NCBI RefSeq assembly: GCF_000430625.1
Contig: NZ_AUMJ01000009.1
Span: 76,645-140,644, forward strand
Origin: Aneurinibacillus terranovensis DSM 18919
GTDB taxonomy: Bacteria; Bacillota; Bacilli; Aneurinibacillales; Aneurinibacillaceae
DNA length: 64,000 bases
Direction: 5' to 3'
How positions within the stretch are numbered: position 1 is the stretch's first letter; every line of letters starts with the position of its first letter. Positions 23,928-33,220 of this stretch are shown here, one piece after another. A program made the translations under genes and the position numbers. The notes beneath the pieces were generated by a model. The model was given only the letters and a program-made list of their open reading frames with translations. It was not told the origin of the DNA and ran no database searches.

Positions 23928-26174
23928 CTACAGCAGCGATTCATCCTCTACAAAAGAAAGCCCGTTTATTTTCTTCGACGCCTTTTTCACCTTGGCAGCC
24001 ATTTCCGATACTTGCATCGGGTTTTTATAACGGTCCGGTGAGCAACGGACGCTAGCGAGAGAAATGGATAAGACATTTTGTTCGTTATCCGTAAAATCTA
24101 TATCCATTATATTTTTAAAGTGCGTATAGAAATTGGACAGCACATAGCCAGCGATTTCCTTCGCAAATTCAGGAAGCGTAATAATAATGAAATCATCTCC
24201 TCCGATATGGCCGAGAAAACTTCCTTTGCTGCCGGTGACACGGATAGCTGTCGCAAACATTTGAGCCGTCCGGCGGATGATTTCATCGCCTATTTCAAAT
24301 CCGTACTGATCGTTAAAAAACTTAAAGCGGTCCAAATCGCAATATATGACAGAAAAATCCTGCCTCTTCTCAATCCGGGCCACAATTTCACGTTCGATCC
24401 GTATGTTTCCGGGGAGTCCGGTCAATGGATTGGAAATAACCGCAAGTTCCAACTGAACTTTAGCCAGCATGTCGAGAAGGCTCTGTACAGAAACAATACC
24501 AAGATAGTTATCCTTTTCCGTTACGATAATCACGTCGTATAAATGGAAAGACTCGCGCTCCATTGCCAGTTTGGCGACTTCATCAATTTTTGCCCGCTTG
24601 TCAACAATAAGCGGGCTATTATTCATAATTTGTGAAATAGGCTTCTCGTAATAGAGCGAAATGCCATATTGACCTCCAAGAATCTGATAGATTTGAAACC
24701 GCATAATCAGGCCAACCGGTTGTTTATCTTGGAGAACGACTACACCGTCTATTTTATGGTTGCGCTCAAATATGTTGTGCACTTCCCGGACTGTCGTTTC
24801 TTTTGTTACGCAGATCGTCGAGGTGAGAATATCGCCTACTTTATTCGTAAACTCCTCCCCAATCTCCAAATGTTTTCGCTGCTGTTCCATCCTTCTGATA
24901 AAATTTACGGCTGTATCTGTAATGCTGGTCTGCTGTTTAGCGGGGCGTGCGAGAAAAAAGCCCTGACCGTAGTCCACTCCCAGGTTAATAACGGCTTCCA
25001 GTTCGCTTTCTGTCTCGATTCCTTCGGCAATGAGCTTGCATTTCACCTTATTGGCAAACTTAACGAACGTCTCCAATAGGGCTTGCTTCACGGGATCAAC
25101 GTCTATATTCCGCACGAGTGTCATGTCCATCTTAATATAATCCGGATAAATTTCCGCGATCGCTTCCAGGCTTGAATAGCCCGCACCCGCATCATCAACC
25201 GCAATCAAATACCCTTTTTTCCGGTACTCCTGAATCATATCACGAAACGAGGCAAAATTTTTGATAGCGTGACGCTCGGTAATCTCAAATACAATATTGT
25301 GCGGATTTAACTCGTATTTTTCAAACCATTTAAAAATCTGGCCCCGCAGTAAAAACGGATCATCAATGCTGCGCGCATCCAGATTAATAAACAGCTTATA
25401 GGAGGAATCCAAATTTTTAAGGTTTTCAACGGCTTTTCGCCTGCACAATGATTCAAACTCAAAATTTCTCCCGGTTTTTTGTGCGTAAGAAAATAAGGCG
25501 CCGGGCGAGTGAAAATTAGACCCCTCGGGACCGCGAATAAGCGACTCCCACCCTAATGGAATTCCTGTTTTTAATGAAACAATCGGCTGAAGCAGCGTAT
25601 GAACATTTTCATTTTCTACAATTTGGTGAAAGTGTTCCATATTCTTAAATTCTTCTGACATCAGTCCGACTTTCGCCATCTGACTGGCAAATTTCACAGA
25701 CATATACATTTCCTTTGTTATGTCGTGGCCTTCCATTCTTGCGTATCCGATATGTACACTAATCTTACTCATCTTCGAATAAGTAATCTGGCGGTTCAGC
25801 CGCTCTTCCACTTCCCGTTTTAATTCAAGACATAGAAGATGAAACGCTTCGTTGCTGTATGTTCCATCCCAGGAAATATAGATCGCATAATCGTCCCCCC
25901 ACAATTTTTGCACGGCGACCAGATGCGCATTATTTCGAAAAACAGCATGGCAGGCCGCATTCAAAATATGGTCCAGTTGATAGATAATCTTGCTGGCGGC
26001 TGAATATCCATATTTGACTTCAATATCCGACATATTAATAATGTCAAGGTAAAACAAAAGAACGGTCCTTGACAGTAAAAACTGGGCTTCCAGCAGCTTT
26101 TTTACCTGAAAGCGCTGGTCCGTATATAATAATGATGTTTTTTTTCGCCCAAATCCCTTAATTAAGGACAGCAT
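23928..26174 (-). CDS. GGDEF-EAL-CBS-GGDEF cyclic-di-GMP protein
   Basis: This 748-residue soluble protein has a degenerate N-terminal GGDEF (WGDDYAIYI) and an EAL phosphodiesterase domain (about 185-420). The EAL domain keeps the expected residues: ESL in place of EAL, FINLD, EITER, VDDAGAGYSS, IKMD, AEGIE and QGFFLARP. A CBS pair (about 445-565) follows, then a C-terminal GGDEF with GGDDF in place of GGDEF and no RxxD inhibitory site upstream. The EAL part is probably active; the C-terminal cyclase may be. The CBS pair could sense a nucleotide. A hairpin at 26341 lies in its upstream region. Confidence 0.85.
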   Translation of the reverse strand: MLSLIKGFGRKKTSLLYTDQRFQVKKLLEAQFLLSRTVLLFYLDIINMSDIEVKYGYSAASKIIYQLDHILNAACHAVFRNNAHLVAVQKLWGDDYAIYISWDGTYSNEAFHLLCLELKREVEERLNRQITYSKMSKISVHIGYARMEGHDITKEMYMSVKFASQMAKVGLMSEEFKNMEHFHQIVENENVHTLLQPIVSLKTGIPLGWESLIRGPEGSNFHSPGALFSYAQKTGRNFEFESLCRRKAVENLKNLDSSYKLFINLDARSIDDPFLLRGQIFKWFEKYELNPHNIVFEITERHAIKNFASFRDMIQEYRKKGYLIAVDDAGAGYSSLEAIAEIYPDYIKMDMTLVRNIDVDPVKQALLETFVKFANKVKCKLIAEGIETESELEAVINLGVDYGQGFFLARPAKQQTSITDTAVNFIRRMEQQRKHLEIGEEFTNKVGDILTSTICVTKETTVREVHNIFERNHKIDGVVVLQDKQPVGLIMRFQIYQILGGQYGISLYYEKPISQIMNNSPLIVDKRAKIDEVAKLAMERESFHLYDVIIVTEKDNYLGIVSVQSLLDMLAKVQLELAVISNPLTGLPGNIRIEREIVARIEKRQDFSVIYCDLDRFKFFNDQYGFEIGDEIIRRTAQMFATAIRVTGSKGSFLGHIGGDDFIIITLPEFAKEIAGYVLSNFYTHFKNIMDIDFTDNEQNVLSISLASVRCSPDRYKNPMQVSEMAAKVKKASKKINGLSFVEDESLL

Positions 26175-26340
26175 TCCTAGTCCACTCCCCTTCTATCTAC
26201 CTACATTATGGCATCGAAACTTTAATTGAATGTAAAAGTAGTGTAAAGGGGTGTAAAGAAAATACGATGGGCAATGGAATGGTCCGCTTTTATTTTTTGC
26301 AGGTTTTCCCTTGTAGGGAAGCGGTGACTGTCCGTGTTCT

Positions 26341-26395
26341 GAAAAAAAGGGAGACAGCGCAAAAGATTCCCTTAAAAGCGCGTCTCCCTACTTTT
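26341..26395. terminator. Inverted-repeat terminator in the 26.2-26.8 kb gap
   Basis: GGGAGACagCGC pairs with GCGcGTCTCCC. T-rich runs lie on both sides, longer on the minus strand (T7), where it would lie in the leader of the GGDEF/EAL gene. It may shield that gene from upstream transcription or act as an attenuator. The rest of 26175-26790 is very AT-rich with nothing else I can name. Confidence 0.55.
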
Positions 26396-26790
26396 TATCT
26401 TTCTCGTGTAAACAAGTGAATGAGGCCGAAAACAAAGTTCTTTGATGCCCTTGTAAATTACAATCATTTTTTTAATCTATCCAAGATTAAAATAACTTTT
26501 ACTAATAACGTCTATTTGGCGTTTAAAAATTTATATTGACTCTAATACTATTTTAATCCCTTAAAAACAAAAAATTGGAGACAACAAGTCTTAATAAAAT
26601 TATTATTTTAAATTTTCAATTATATTTATCATGAAAATTGTATTAATTCGCAATTAGTTGAATTTGGTAGAATTAATTAGTATCAGGTACCTTTTATGGT
26701 TATAATTTTATTGTTTTGTATTTTATGGATATTGATGATTCTATATAAAAGCTGTATATTAAAGGAAATTTAAAAAAGGAGGGCTACAAA

Positions 26791-27417
26791 GTGAAAAAAT
26801 TAACTACTTACAGTTGTGCACTTGTTTTAGGCGTTACTAGTATTTTAAGTTCAGCTAGCTTTGCAAGCGCTGAACCTAAATCTCTAACACAAGAAGATTT
26901 AAAAGTTATTCAACAAGGGAAATAGATTGCACAAAAGTATAAAATTGGGGAAGCGCTAAGCGAAAAAGACCTTAAGTTTATTAACGAACACGCAAATAAA
27001 GTTGAAACCTCCTCGTCAGGCCAAGTCTCTCCAATGAGTCTTAGTTCTCACAATGTCTTTGGAAGCGGCCGTGCAGGTACAACTATTGAAGGAGATGTTT
27101 CAGGAAGTTTTACCACGGACATGGGACTAATTAACAACCATGTCTACGGAAGCATAAATACCAAAACTGCAAGAGGATCTGTAAGCCAGGCTAAAACGGA
27201 TTTTCAATTTGTTGGGTATGGACCAGTGGGTACCCAACCACCCTATATAGGAAAAGTAGCGGATTGGACGCAAAGTTCGGATTGGATCAGTGGTTCTTCG
27301 GCTTATTTGGGATTTAGTAAATATTTTACTGCTAGTTGTACTGCATGGAGTGCTTTTCCATCTGGATCCCTCAAGTATTCAAGCGGGATTCTAAATATCT
27401 CTGCTACTTATAGCTAA
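26791..27417 (+). pseudogene. Secreted protein gene interrupted by one amber codon
   Basis: A strong AAAAGGAGGG site precedes GTG at 26791, then a signal peptide (KKLTTYSCALVLGV, cleavage near SFASA-EP). The frame has TAG at 26923-26925 after QQGK and stays open, in the same frame, to 27417. Without the stop the product would be 208 residues. The mature part ends in a beta-rich Ser/Gly/Thr region (VFGSGRAGTTIEGDVSGSF). CAG to TAG is a one-base change. I do not recognise the family. Either the gene is dead, the codon is read through, or the base is a sequencing error. Base composition is AT-rich relative to neighbours. Confidence 0.7.
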
Positions 27418-27478
27418 ATTAATATTGTAGGGGCTTGATTTTACAAGTCCCTACCCTTTATAAAAAGAAGGGGATTAA

Positions 27479-27928
27479 ATGAATAAATTTACTAGAGCAG
27501 CTATTAACATACTTATAGGATTATCATTTGTTTCCTGTTCAACTAAAGCTGTTAGTGAAAATCCATATCAATCATCCGTAACTAAACAACAAGAGAACTT
27601 TTTTCAAAATTTATATAGGGAAGATGATAAATATGCTGGGTTTTTAAATAAAGATACACATCTCGTGGATGCTACGGCTACTTTTGATGGCCTTCTACTA
27701 AATACCTTTCAACAAACAAAAATAAAAATTAATAAAATAAAAATTGCAAACTTTACTTTAAGTCGTATATATAATCTAATCGAACATAATAAAGTGACCA
27801 GAGACCTTGTAGAGGAAAAAAGCTTAATAGACTTAATTGGTCTATTAAACATGAAATCGGAAAGTAACGGCCCTAGACTGATTCCTTTCCTTGATTTAGC
27901 AAGCATTTCTGCCTGTCGAAACACGTAA
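27479..27928 (+). pseudogene. Lipoprotein gene, 5' part cut by an IS element
   Basis: The N-terminal part encodes a signal peptide ending in a lipobox-like FVSC, then an alpha-helical region with GFLNKDTHLVDATATFDGLL, which resembles one repeat of the terpenoid-cyclase/prenyltransferase toroid fold. The frame runs into the left end of an IS1380-family element and stops at 27928. The probable remainder lies at 29676-30289. GAAGGGGAT lies before the ATG. It is 60 bases after the secreted-protein gene, so both may once have been one operon. Confidence 0.65.
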
Positions 27929-28020
27929 ATTTTTTTGCAAAAATAGAAGGACACTGCGCGCCTCTTGTCAAAGGTTAAAGCACCACACAATAACCAACGA
28001 GAGGGAGTGTCCTTAGCAAT

Positions 28021-29481
28021 ATGGTACCACAACCATCGAACCATACGCCAGAACGAAATACTCGCCGCAAACGCCGAATCGAAATTCTCGCGGAGCGTCG
28101 TCGGATCAAGAAGATTCTGAAGAAGCTGCGCCCCGTCACCTTCGACAATGACACCGTGACCGAAGCTGGGAACTTCCAGTTCCTCGTTCGGTTTAAAGAG
28201 CTTATCGGTCTCGACACCCTCATCGACAGTCACTTCTATTTGGAACAAAGACCCAACTGTATCTATACGACCAACCAGCTTATCAATCACTTGCTGGACT
28301 GTGTTCTACTTGGTCACACGCGTTTTGCACACATGAACGCGTTGCAGTCGGATTCCGGATACCAAATTGTTACCGGTGTCGATCGTTTTCCTGATGAGAG
28401 CACCTTCCGCGGCTTCTTGAGCAAACTCTCCTGGAGCCATCTGATTCAACTCATCGCCTTGAACCGGGATCTGTTAGCACAAAAAGCCCGAACAGGTGAC
28501 AAACGCCTGGTTTGGATCGATATCGATGATACTGTCATTACTCTGTTCGGTGAACAGGAAGGCGCGTTAAATGGCTACAATCCACGCTATCATGGCCGTC
28601 CCTCATACAAAGTTCGGGTTGCCTTCGTCGCCGGTAGCGGCGAACTGATACATCTACAACTGAATCCCGGCAACACGAACGGGATGAAAGATTTGCTGTC
28701 ATTTGTCAAGGAAGTCGAAGCGATGTTGCCGCCGGAATGGATCATCGAAGGGATTCGGGCCGATTGCGGCTTTGCTGATGAAGCGGTGATGGCATACGCC
28801 GAAGAACGCGGCTGGCAGTATATCTTCAAGTTGCCGAAGAAAGCGACCATCAAGAAGGCAATTGCCTACTTGGAGAACCATCCGATGTTCTGGGAGACGC
28901 TGGAGGAGAAGCAGGACGAGATCGCGTATGCAACGGAAGACGATCGTTGGTCGGCAGCCGATATCCCGATTCTTCTGACGAACTGGGAAAAGGCTCGTCG
29001 TTGTGTTATTTACCGGGAAGCTCATGAAACGGAGCGTACAAAAGAAGACCAACTGACGATGATGCTCATCACGTATTCGTATCAAGCGATCGTCACCAAT
29101 ACCGATCTCAAACCGCTGCAACTGCTTCGCTCATACAATGAACGTGCAAATATCGAAAACCGGATCGATGAACTGAAAGAGGGATATGCGGTAGAGCAAA
29201 ATAGCCAGCATTCCATGCTCCGCAACCTGTTATTCAGTTGGATCAAAGCGATTGCTTACAATGTGATGGTCTGGTTCAAGCAGACACTGATGCCGAGATC
29301 GCTCCAACGATGCGAAGTCCAAACGATTCGACGGATGGTGATCCGGGTGCCCGGCAATGTGGTCGGTTCCGGACGATACCAGCATATCCGGCTTGCGCCG
29401 AATCCGACGTTGGCTGCCATCATTGGCACAATGCAGCAGAAACTTCGAGAGTTGGCTCAACGATTCATGACCGTTCTTTAA
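28021..29481 (+). CDS. IS1380-family transposase
   Basis: This 486-residue DDE transposase has the first catalytic aspartate in WIDIDDTVITLFGEQEGA, followed by GYNPRYHGRPSYK, which is diagnostic of IS1380. The second aspartate is in IRADCGFADE and the acidic third position is in the C-terminal YNERANIENRIDELKEGY segment. The length is full, with no frameshift, so it may be active. GAGGGAG lies upstream of the ATG. Confidence 0.88.
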   Translation: MVPQPSNHTPERNTRRKRRIEILAERRRIKKILKKLRPVTFDNDTVTEAGNFQFLVRFKELIGLDTLIDSHFYLEQRPNCIYTTNQLINHLLDCVLLGHTRFAHMNALQSDSGYQIVTGVDRFPDESTFRGFLSKLSWSHLIQLIALNRDLLAQKARTGDKRLVWIDIDDTVITLFGEQEGALNGYNPRYHGRPSYKVRVAFVAGSGELIHLQLNPGNTNGMKDLLSFVKEVEAMLPPEWIIEGIRADCGFADEAVMAYAEERGWQYIFKLPKKATIKKAIAYLENHPMFWETLEEKQDEIAYATEDDRWSAADIPILLTNWEKARRCVIYREAHETERTKEDQLTMMLITYSYQAIVTNTDLKPLQLLRSYNERANIENRIDELKEGYAVEQNSQHSMLRNLLFSWIKAIAYNVMVWFKQTLMPRSLQRCEVQTIRRMVIRVPGNVVGSGRYQHIRLAPNPTLAAIIGTMQQKLRELAQRFMTVL

Positions 29482-29644
29482 TCGGCTTGAAGCCTCGATC
29501 ATTATCAAGACATGTCAACCTGTAAAAATCAGGGTTTCTTTGGGTTGCCCAAAAAATCCCCTAATACAGCAACACGAGGTGAAAGTCTTAGAACCATCAC
29601 CACAACATACGGATTAGAAACGGGAACTCAGTAGCTAAGACAGA

Positions 29645-29670
29645 TTATCCACAGGTTTGAGTTATCCACA
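29645..29670 (+). promoter_or_regulatory. Two perfect DnaA-box sequences at the IS right end
   Basis: TTATCCACA occurs at 29645-29653 and 29662-29670, 17 bases apart. The 9-mer is the consensus DnaA box. They belong to the IS end rather than to an origin. A role in coupling transposition to replication is a hypothesis only. Confidence 0.45.
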
Positions 29671-29675
29671 TTCCG

Positions 29676-30289
29676 ATTTCATGTTAAACATTCAATTAGA
29701 TAAAAATATAAAAAGCAAATTCAAAAAAAACCTTGATAACGAAATCTTACATGAGGAGACGACCACTCCAAAAAGTGATTTCATGGCAATTAAAATTAAT
29801 AAGCAGTTTAAAATGCAAATTCATTATAATTACTTATATATTTTATCAAAATTAGGTGAACAGCCACCTCAAAATATCAAATCTATAATCATTAATAACC
29901 TACTTGAATCTGAAAAAATCATGGACAAAAATGAAATAGCAAGCATTAAGGGAAATTACTTCATATATATGTTGAGAAATCACTTTCATCTTTCCTTAGG
30001 CAAAAATTTCAATCAAACACTTCCCCATAATATAAAGATGCTTCAAACTAAAGATGGCGGGTTTACGTTCCTTCCAAATAAGAACAGTATAGGAGATGTG
30101 TATTCAACCAGGATGGCTCTTGAGATTATGGACGACTATGATAAAAATTTGTTTAGGAATGAAATCAACAGGGTAAAAAAATTTGTGTTAGCTAACATAA
30201 AAAATCAAAAGCAAGCCACTTCATTGATAGAAGCGGCAGAATTTATCAATTTGGCAAAAATGGCTGGCGTTAACGTGAATCCTGATTAG
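29676..30289 (+). pseudogene. Lipoprotein gene, 3' part after the IS element
   Basis: The open frame continues about 205 residues after the IS. It contains TKDGGFTFLPNKNSIGDVYSTRMAL, a good match to a terpenoid-cyclase/prenyltransferase repeat, like the GFLNKDTHLVDATATF repeat upstream of the IS. AT-richness matches the 5' part. Rejoining the two across ATTTC shifts the frame by one, so either my junction is off or the gene already carried a frameshift. An independent short gene starting near 29681 cannot be excluded. Confidence 0.5.
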
Positions 30290-30294
30290 GCTTG

Positions 30295-30444
30295 TTATTT
30301 ATGCAGATTTTTTCGTTTCCATAATGTTTTCCATTTGCTTGTTACCGTTAGATAGAATGCATATACAATACCTATAAGCGCCACTAGGAATACAACAAAT
30401 GCAATGATTTGAAAAATTAAATTTCCCCATTCAATGTGTATCAT
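30295..30444 (-). CDS. Small single-helix membrane protein (DUF4083-like)
   Basis: This 49-residue protein has a central hydrophobic helix (about residues 9-33) and a basic C terminus (KWKTLWKRKNLHK). AAAGGA lies 10 bases before the ATG. The pattern resembles Bacillus DUF4083 microproteins, but I cannot confirm this. Its stop nearly touches the end of the broken lipoprotein gene on the other strand. Between 30445 and the thrS terminator, the gap is AT-rich and shows nothing else. Confidence 0.45.
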   Translation of the reverse strand: MIHIEWGNLIFQIIAFVVFLVALIGIVYAFYLTVTSKWKTLWKRKNLHK

Positions 30445-30816
30445 TTTTTATCATTCCTTTACATTTTTTCCCATTATAACATATAATTTATGGCATTTGA
30501 ATCGTTATATATTATGGATAAAATCCTAATTTTTTCTATAAAAAGATAATTTTATATTTTTTGGTGCCGTATGTTGTTTTTTCTTACAAAAAAAATTTGA
30601 AATAAGTATCAAAAAACGCAAAAAGTAGAATACTTATGTGATTTACTGGTGTAGAAAGAACTGTTTTTCATCGCCTCTTACTGGAACTTCCTATCACCTG
30701 AGTATCATATATTGACTGAGTCTGGCAATCACATACCAACCAAGAAAAGTGATCCACTAAAAAAGTCAAAGTCAGTCCATACCAAAAGTATTCTGGGTGA
30801 TTGTTTTAAATCCAAT

Positions 30817-30862
30817 AAGAAAAAAGCGGCCTCTGCCCGAGTAAAAACTAAGTCAGAGGCCA
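30817..30862 (-). terminator. thrS terminator
   Basis: GGCCTCTG/CAGAGGCC is an 8-bp stem (30828-30861) followed by GCTTTTTTT on the minus strand, shortly after the thrS stop. Confidence 0.8.
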
Positions 30863-30877
30863 CTCCACTGTGGTTAC

Positions 30878-32797
30878 CTAATATTTCTTTGTTTCAATCT
30901 CATCGAGAATCAACGAAATGACATCGTCGACCGGTTTCGCGCCGAGGTCTCCTTCGCCGTAGCGGCGGACGGACAGCGCGCCGTTTTCCATCTCTTTATC
31001 CCCGATGACAAGCATAAACGGAACCTTGTTAATCTGGGCCTCACGAATTTTGTAGCCGATTTTTTCATTTCGGCTGTCGACTTCCACACGAATGCCCTTC
31101 TCCATCATTTTTTCCCGAATCTCGTTCGCATAAGATACGTGCGGTTCAGCAATCGTAATCAGCTTGGCCTGCACGGGAGCTAGCCAGGTTGGGAAAGCAC
31201 CGGCAAAGTGTTCGGTTAAAATGCCGATAAAACGGTCAATCGACCCGTAAATCGCACGGTGAATAACGACCGGACGGTGCTTGTTATTATCTTCCCCGAT
31301 GTAATGGAGGTCGAATTTTTCCGGCATTTGGAAATCGAGCTGAATAGTCGCACATTGATGGCTCCGTTTAATCGCATCCTTGATATGAAAATCGATTTTT
31401 GGGCCATAGAACGCGCCATCCCCTTCGTTAATGCGGTATGGAATGTTCATTTCATCTAATACGTTCTGAAGCGATGACTCTGCGAGTTCCCACAGTTCGT
31501 CACTGCCCATCGAATCTTCCGGTCTTGTTGACAATTCAACACTGTAAGGGAAGCCGAACACACCGTAAATTTTATCAACAAGCTCGATGACGTTTTTAAT
31601 CTCAGATTCAATCTGATCCGGCCGGACAAAGATATGGGAATCATCCTGTGTAAATGTACGCACACGAATCATTCCGTTTAATGCGCCGGAGAATTCATGG
31701 CGGTGCACCTGGCCGAATTCAGCCATGCGAAGAGGCAGATCCCGGTAAGAGTGGATTTTATTTTTATACACGAGCATATGGCCCGGGCAGTTCATCGGTT
31801 TGAGCGCGAATTTGGTATCATCCACTTCTGTAAAATACATGTTTTCATGGTAATGGTCCCAATGGCCGGATTGCTCCCAAAGGCGCTGATTCATCACAAG
31901 CGGAGTTTTTACTTCCCGGTAGTCTCTTTCTACCTGCAGTTCGCGGGCGTATTTCTCCAGCTCGTTGCGGATAATCATGCCGTGCGGCAGATAGAACGGC
32001 ATGCCCGGCGCTTCCTCGGAGAACATAAAGAGTTCAAGTTCTTTCCCCAGTTTGCGGTGGTCGCGTTTTTTCGCTTCCTCTATAAAATGAAGGTATTCTT
32101 CCAGGTCCGATTTTTTAGCCCAGGAAGTCCCGTAAATCCGCTGAAGCATCTGTCGGTCAGAATCACCGCGCCAGTATGCGCCGGCAACGCTCATCAGCTT
32201 AAATGCTTTGATTTTACCGGTAGAAGGAACATGCGGCCCGCGGCATAAATCGAAAAATTCTCCCTGATGGTACATCGTGATTTGTTCGCCTTCCGGAAGC
32301 TCGGAAATAATTTCAACTTTAAGAGGGTCATTAAGCTTTTTGTAAATATCAAGCGCTTCCTCTCGCGATACCACTTTGCGCACAATCGGCAGGTTTTCAC
32401 TTACAATTTTCTGCATTTCTTTTTCAATTTTACCAAGTGTTTCAGGGGTAAAAGTCTCTTCCGTATCAATATCATAATAAAAGCCGTCCTGAATCACTGG
32501 TCCTACACCGAGACGGACTTTATCTTCACCGAACAACCGCTTGATTGCCTGAGCCATCAAGTGTGCAGAACTGTGGCGAATCACTTCCAGGCCTTCCGGG
32601 CTGTCTTCCGTAACAATTTCAACAGCCGCATCCTCTTCCAGAGGGGTAGCCAGATCGACCACTTTCCCATTTAATTTTCCTGCCACCGCTTTTTTCTTTA
32701 GGCCAGGGCTAATGGAAGCTGCAACGTCTTCAATGGTTGTACCGGCATTGTATTCGCGTTTTGAACCATCCGGTAAAGTAACGTGGATAACAGACAT
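30878..32797 (-). CDS. thrS: Threonyl-tRNA synthetase
   Basis: This 639-residue class II synthetase has an N-terminal TGS domain (VTLPDGSKREY). A second editing domain follows, with HSSAHL and the C...H pair (QGEFFDLCRGPHVPSTG). The catalytic core has motif 2 (MAEFGQVHRHEFSGALNGMIRVRTF) and motif 3 (GSIDRFIGIL), and the anticodon-binding domain is C-terminal. Zinc ligands are in MNCPGH and further on. The start at 32797 with AAGGAGAT is chosen over 32815. A T-box leader precedes it, so expression should rise when tRNA-Thr is uncharged. Confidence 0.97.
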   Translation of the reverse strand: MSVIHVTLPDGSKREYNAGTTIEDVAASISPGLKKKAVAGKLNGKVVDLATPLEEDAAVEIVTEDSPEGLEVIRHSSAHLMAQAIKRLFGEDKVRLGVGPVIQDGFYYDIDTEETFTPETLGKIEKEMQKIVSENLPIVRKVVSREEALDIYKKLNDPLKVEIISELPEGEQITMYHQGEFFDLCRGPHVPSTGKIKAFKLMSVAGAYWRGDSDRQMLQRIYGTSWAKKSDLEEYLHFIEEAKKRDHRKLGKELELFMFSEEAPGMPFYLPHGMIIRNELEKYARELQVERDYREVKTPLVMNQRLWEQSGHWDHYHENMYFTEVDDTKFALKPMNCPGHMLVYKNKIHSYRDLPLRMAEFGQVHRHEFSGALNGMIRVRTFTQDDSHIFVRPDQIESEIKNVIELVDKIYGVFGFPYSVELSTRPEDSMGSDELWELAESSLQNVLDEMNIPYRINEGDGAFYGPKIDFHIKDAIKRSHQCATIQLDFQMPEKFDLHYIGEDNNKHRPVVIHRAIYGSIDRFIGILTEHFAGAFPTWLAPVQAKLITIAEPHVSYANEIREKMMEKGIRVEVDSRNEKIGYKIREAQINKVPFMLVIGDKEMENGALSVRRYGEGDLGAKPVDDVISLILDEIETKKY

Positions 32798-32827
32798 GTG
32801 TAAATCTCCTTCCAAAAAGATGTAAAA

Positions 32828-33112
32828 TAAAAAACACCCTCATTCCCCTAAGGGACGAGCGTGCTGTTCTCGTGGTACCACCCTGATTTAGCAAAACAAA
32901 CACAAGTGCTTGTTCTGCCCTCATTTCAATCCATAACGGAGGAAAACCGGCTCTTCATACTATGCATGCGTGTGCTATTCTGAATCGCAGCTTAAAGGGG
33001 GTAATCAACTATCCTCGCATTTAGAAAGCTCACAGCCTCTGGCTTTCCTCTCTGGTAAACCGATTGAATAGGATCGTATCCTTGTCATTGCCTTTTTATT
33101 TTGTTTATTTAC
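32828..33112 (-). promoter_or_regulatory. T-box riboswitch leader of thrS
   Basis: The minus strand has AGGGTGGTACCACG (32871-32884), the T-box core that pairs with the tRNA acceptor end. It is followed by a terminator, CACGCTC.../...GAGGGTG plus T6 (32835-32863, U-run 32828-32834). Stem I begins near AGAGAGGAAAGCC. An ACC triplet (33000-33002), coding threonine, lies in the expected specifier region. Uncharged tRNA-Thr should favour read-through into thrS. The specifier assignment is by position only. Confidence 0.93.
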
Positions 33113-33118
33113 TTCACC

Positions 33119-33147
33119 ATTATAGGTACATGCAAAATGAATGTCAA
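33119..33147 (-). promoter_or_regulatory. Consensus sigma-A promoter of the thrS leader
   Basis: TTGACA (33142-33147) and TATAAT (33119-33124) on the minus strand are separated by exactly 17 bases. The start is expected near 33112. Confidence 0.85.
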
Positions 33148-33220
33148 GTTTTCCTCCTTTACCCCGTTCTTACTCATTTTTAAAAATGGCCAAAAAAATT
33201 TAATTTTTGAAAAATAAATA

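Larger units (their letters stand above)
27910..29675 (+). mobile_element. IS1380-family insertion sequence
   Basis: An element of about 1.77 kb has one transposase gene and is flanked by ATTTC at 27905-27909 and 29676-29680, a plausible 5-base target duplication. The proposed ends, TGCCTGTCGAAAC and (reverse strand) GGAATGTGGATAAC, share only about 8 of 13 bases, so the exact ends are uncertain. The right end carries two TTATCCACA boxes. GC-richer transposase sequence stands out from the AT-rich target. Confidence 0.65.

Noticed and set aside
27709-28290. Minus-strand frame of 193 codons spanning the IS left end
   Set aside because: It is antisense to the lipoprotein fragment and to the transposase start; chance open frame.
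29645-29670. DnaA boxes taken as a replication origin
   Set aside because: There are only two, both at the end of an IS element, without dnaA, dnaN or an AT-rich unwinding cluster.
30712-30921. Plus-strand frame of 69 codons before thrS
   Set aside because: It overlaps the thrS terminator and 3' end, is very lysine/serine rich and has no ribosome site.
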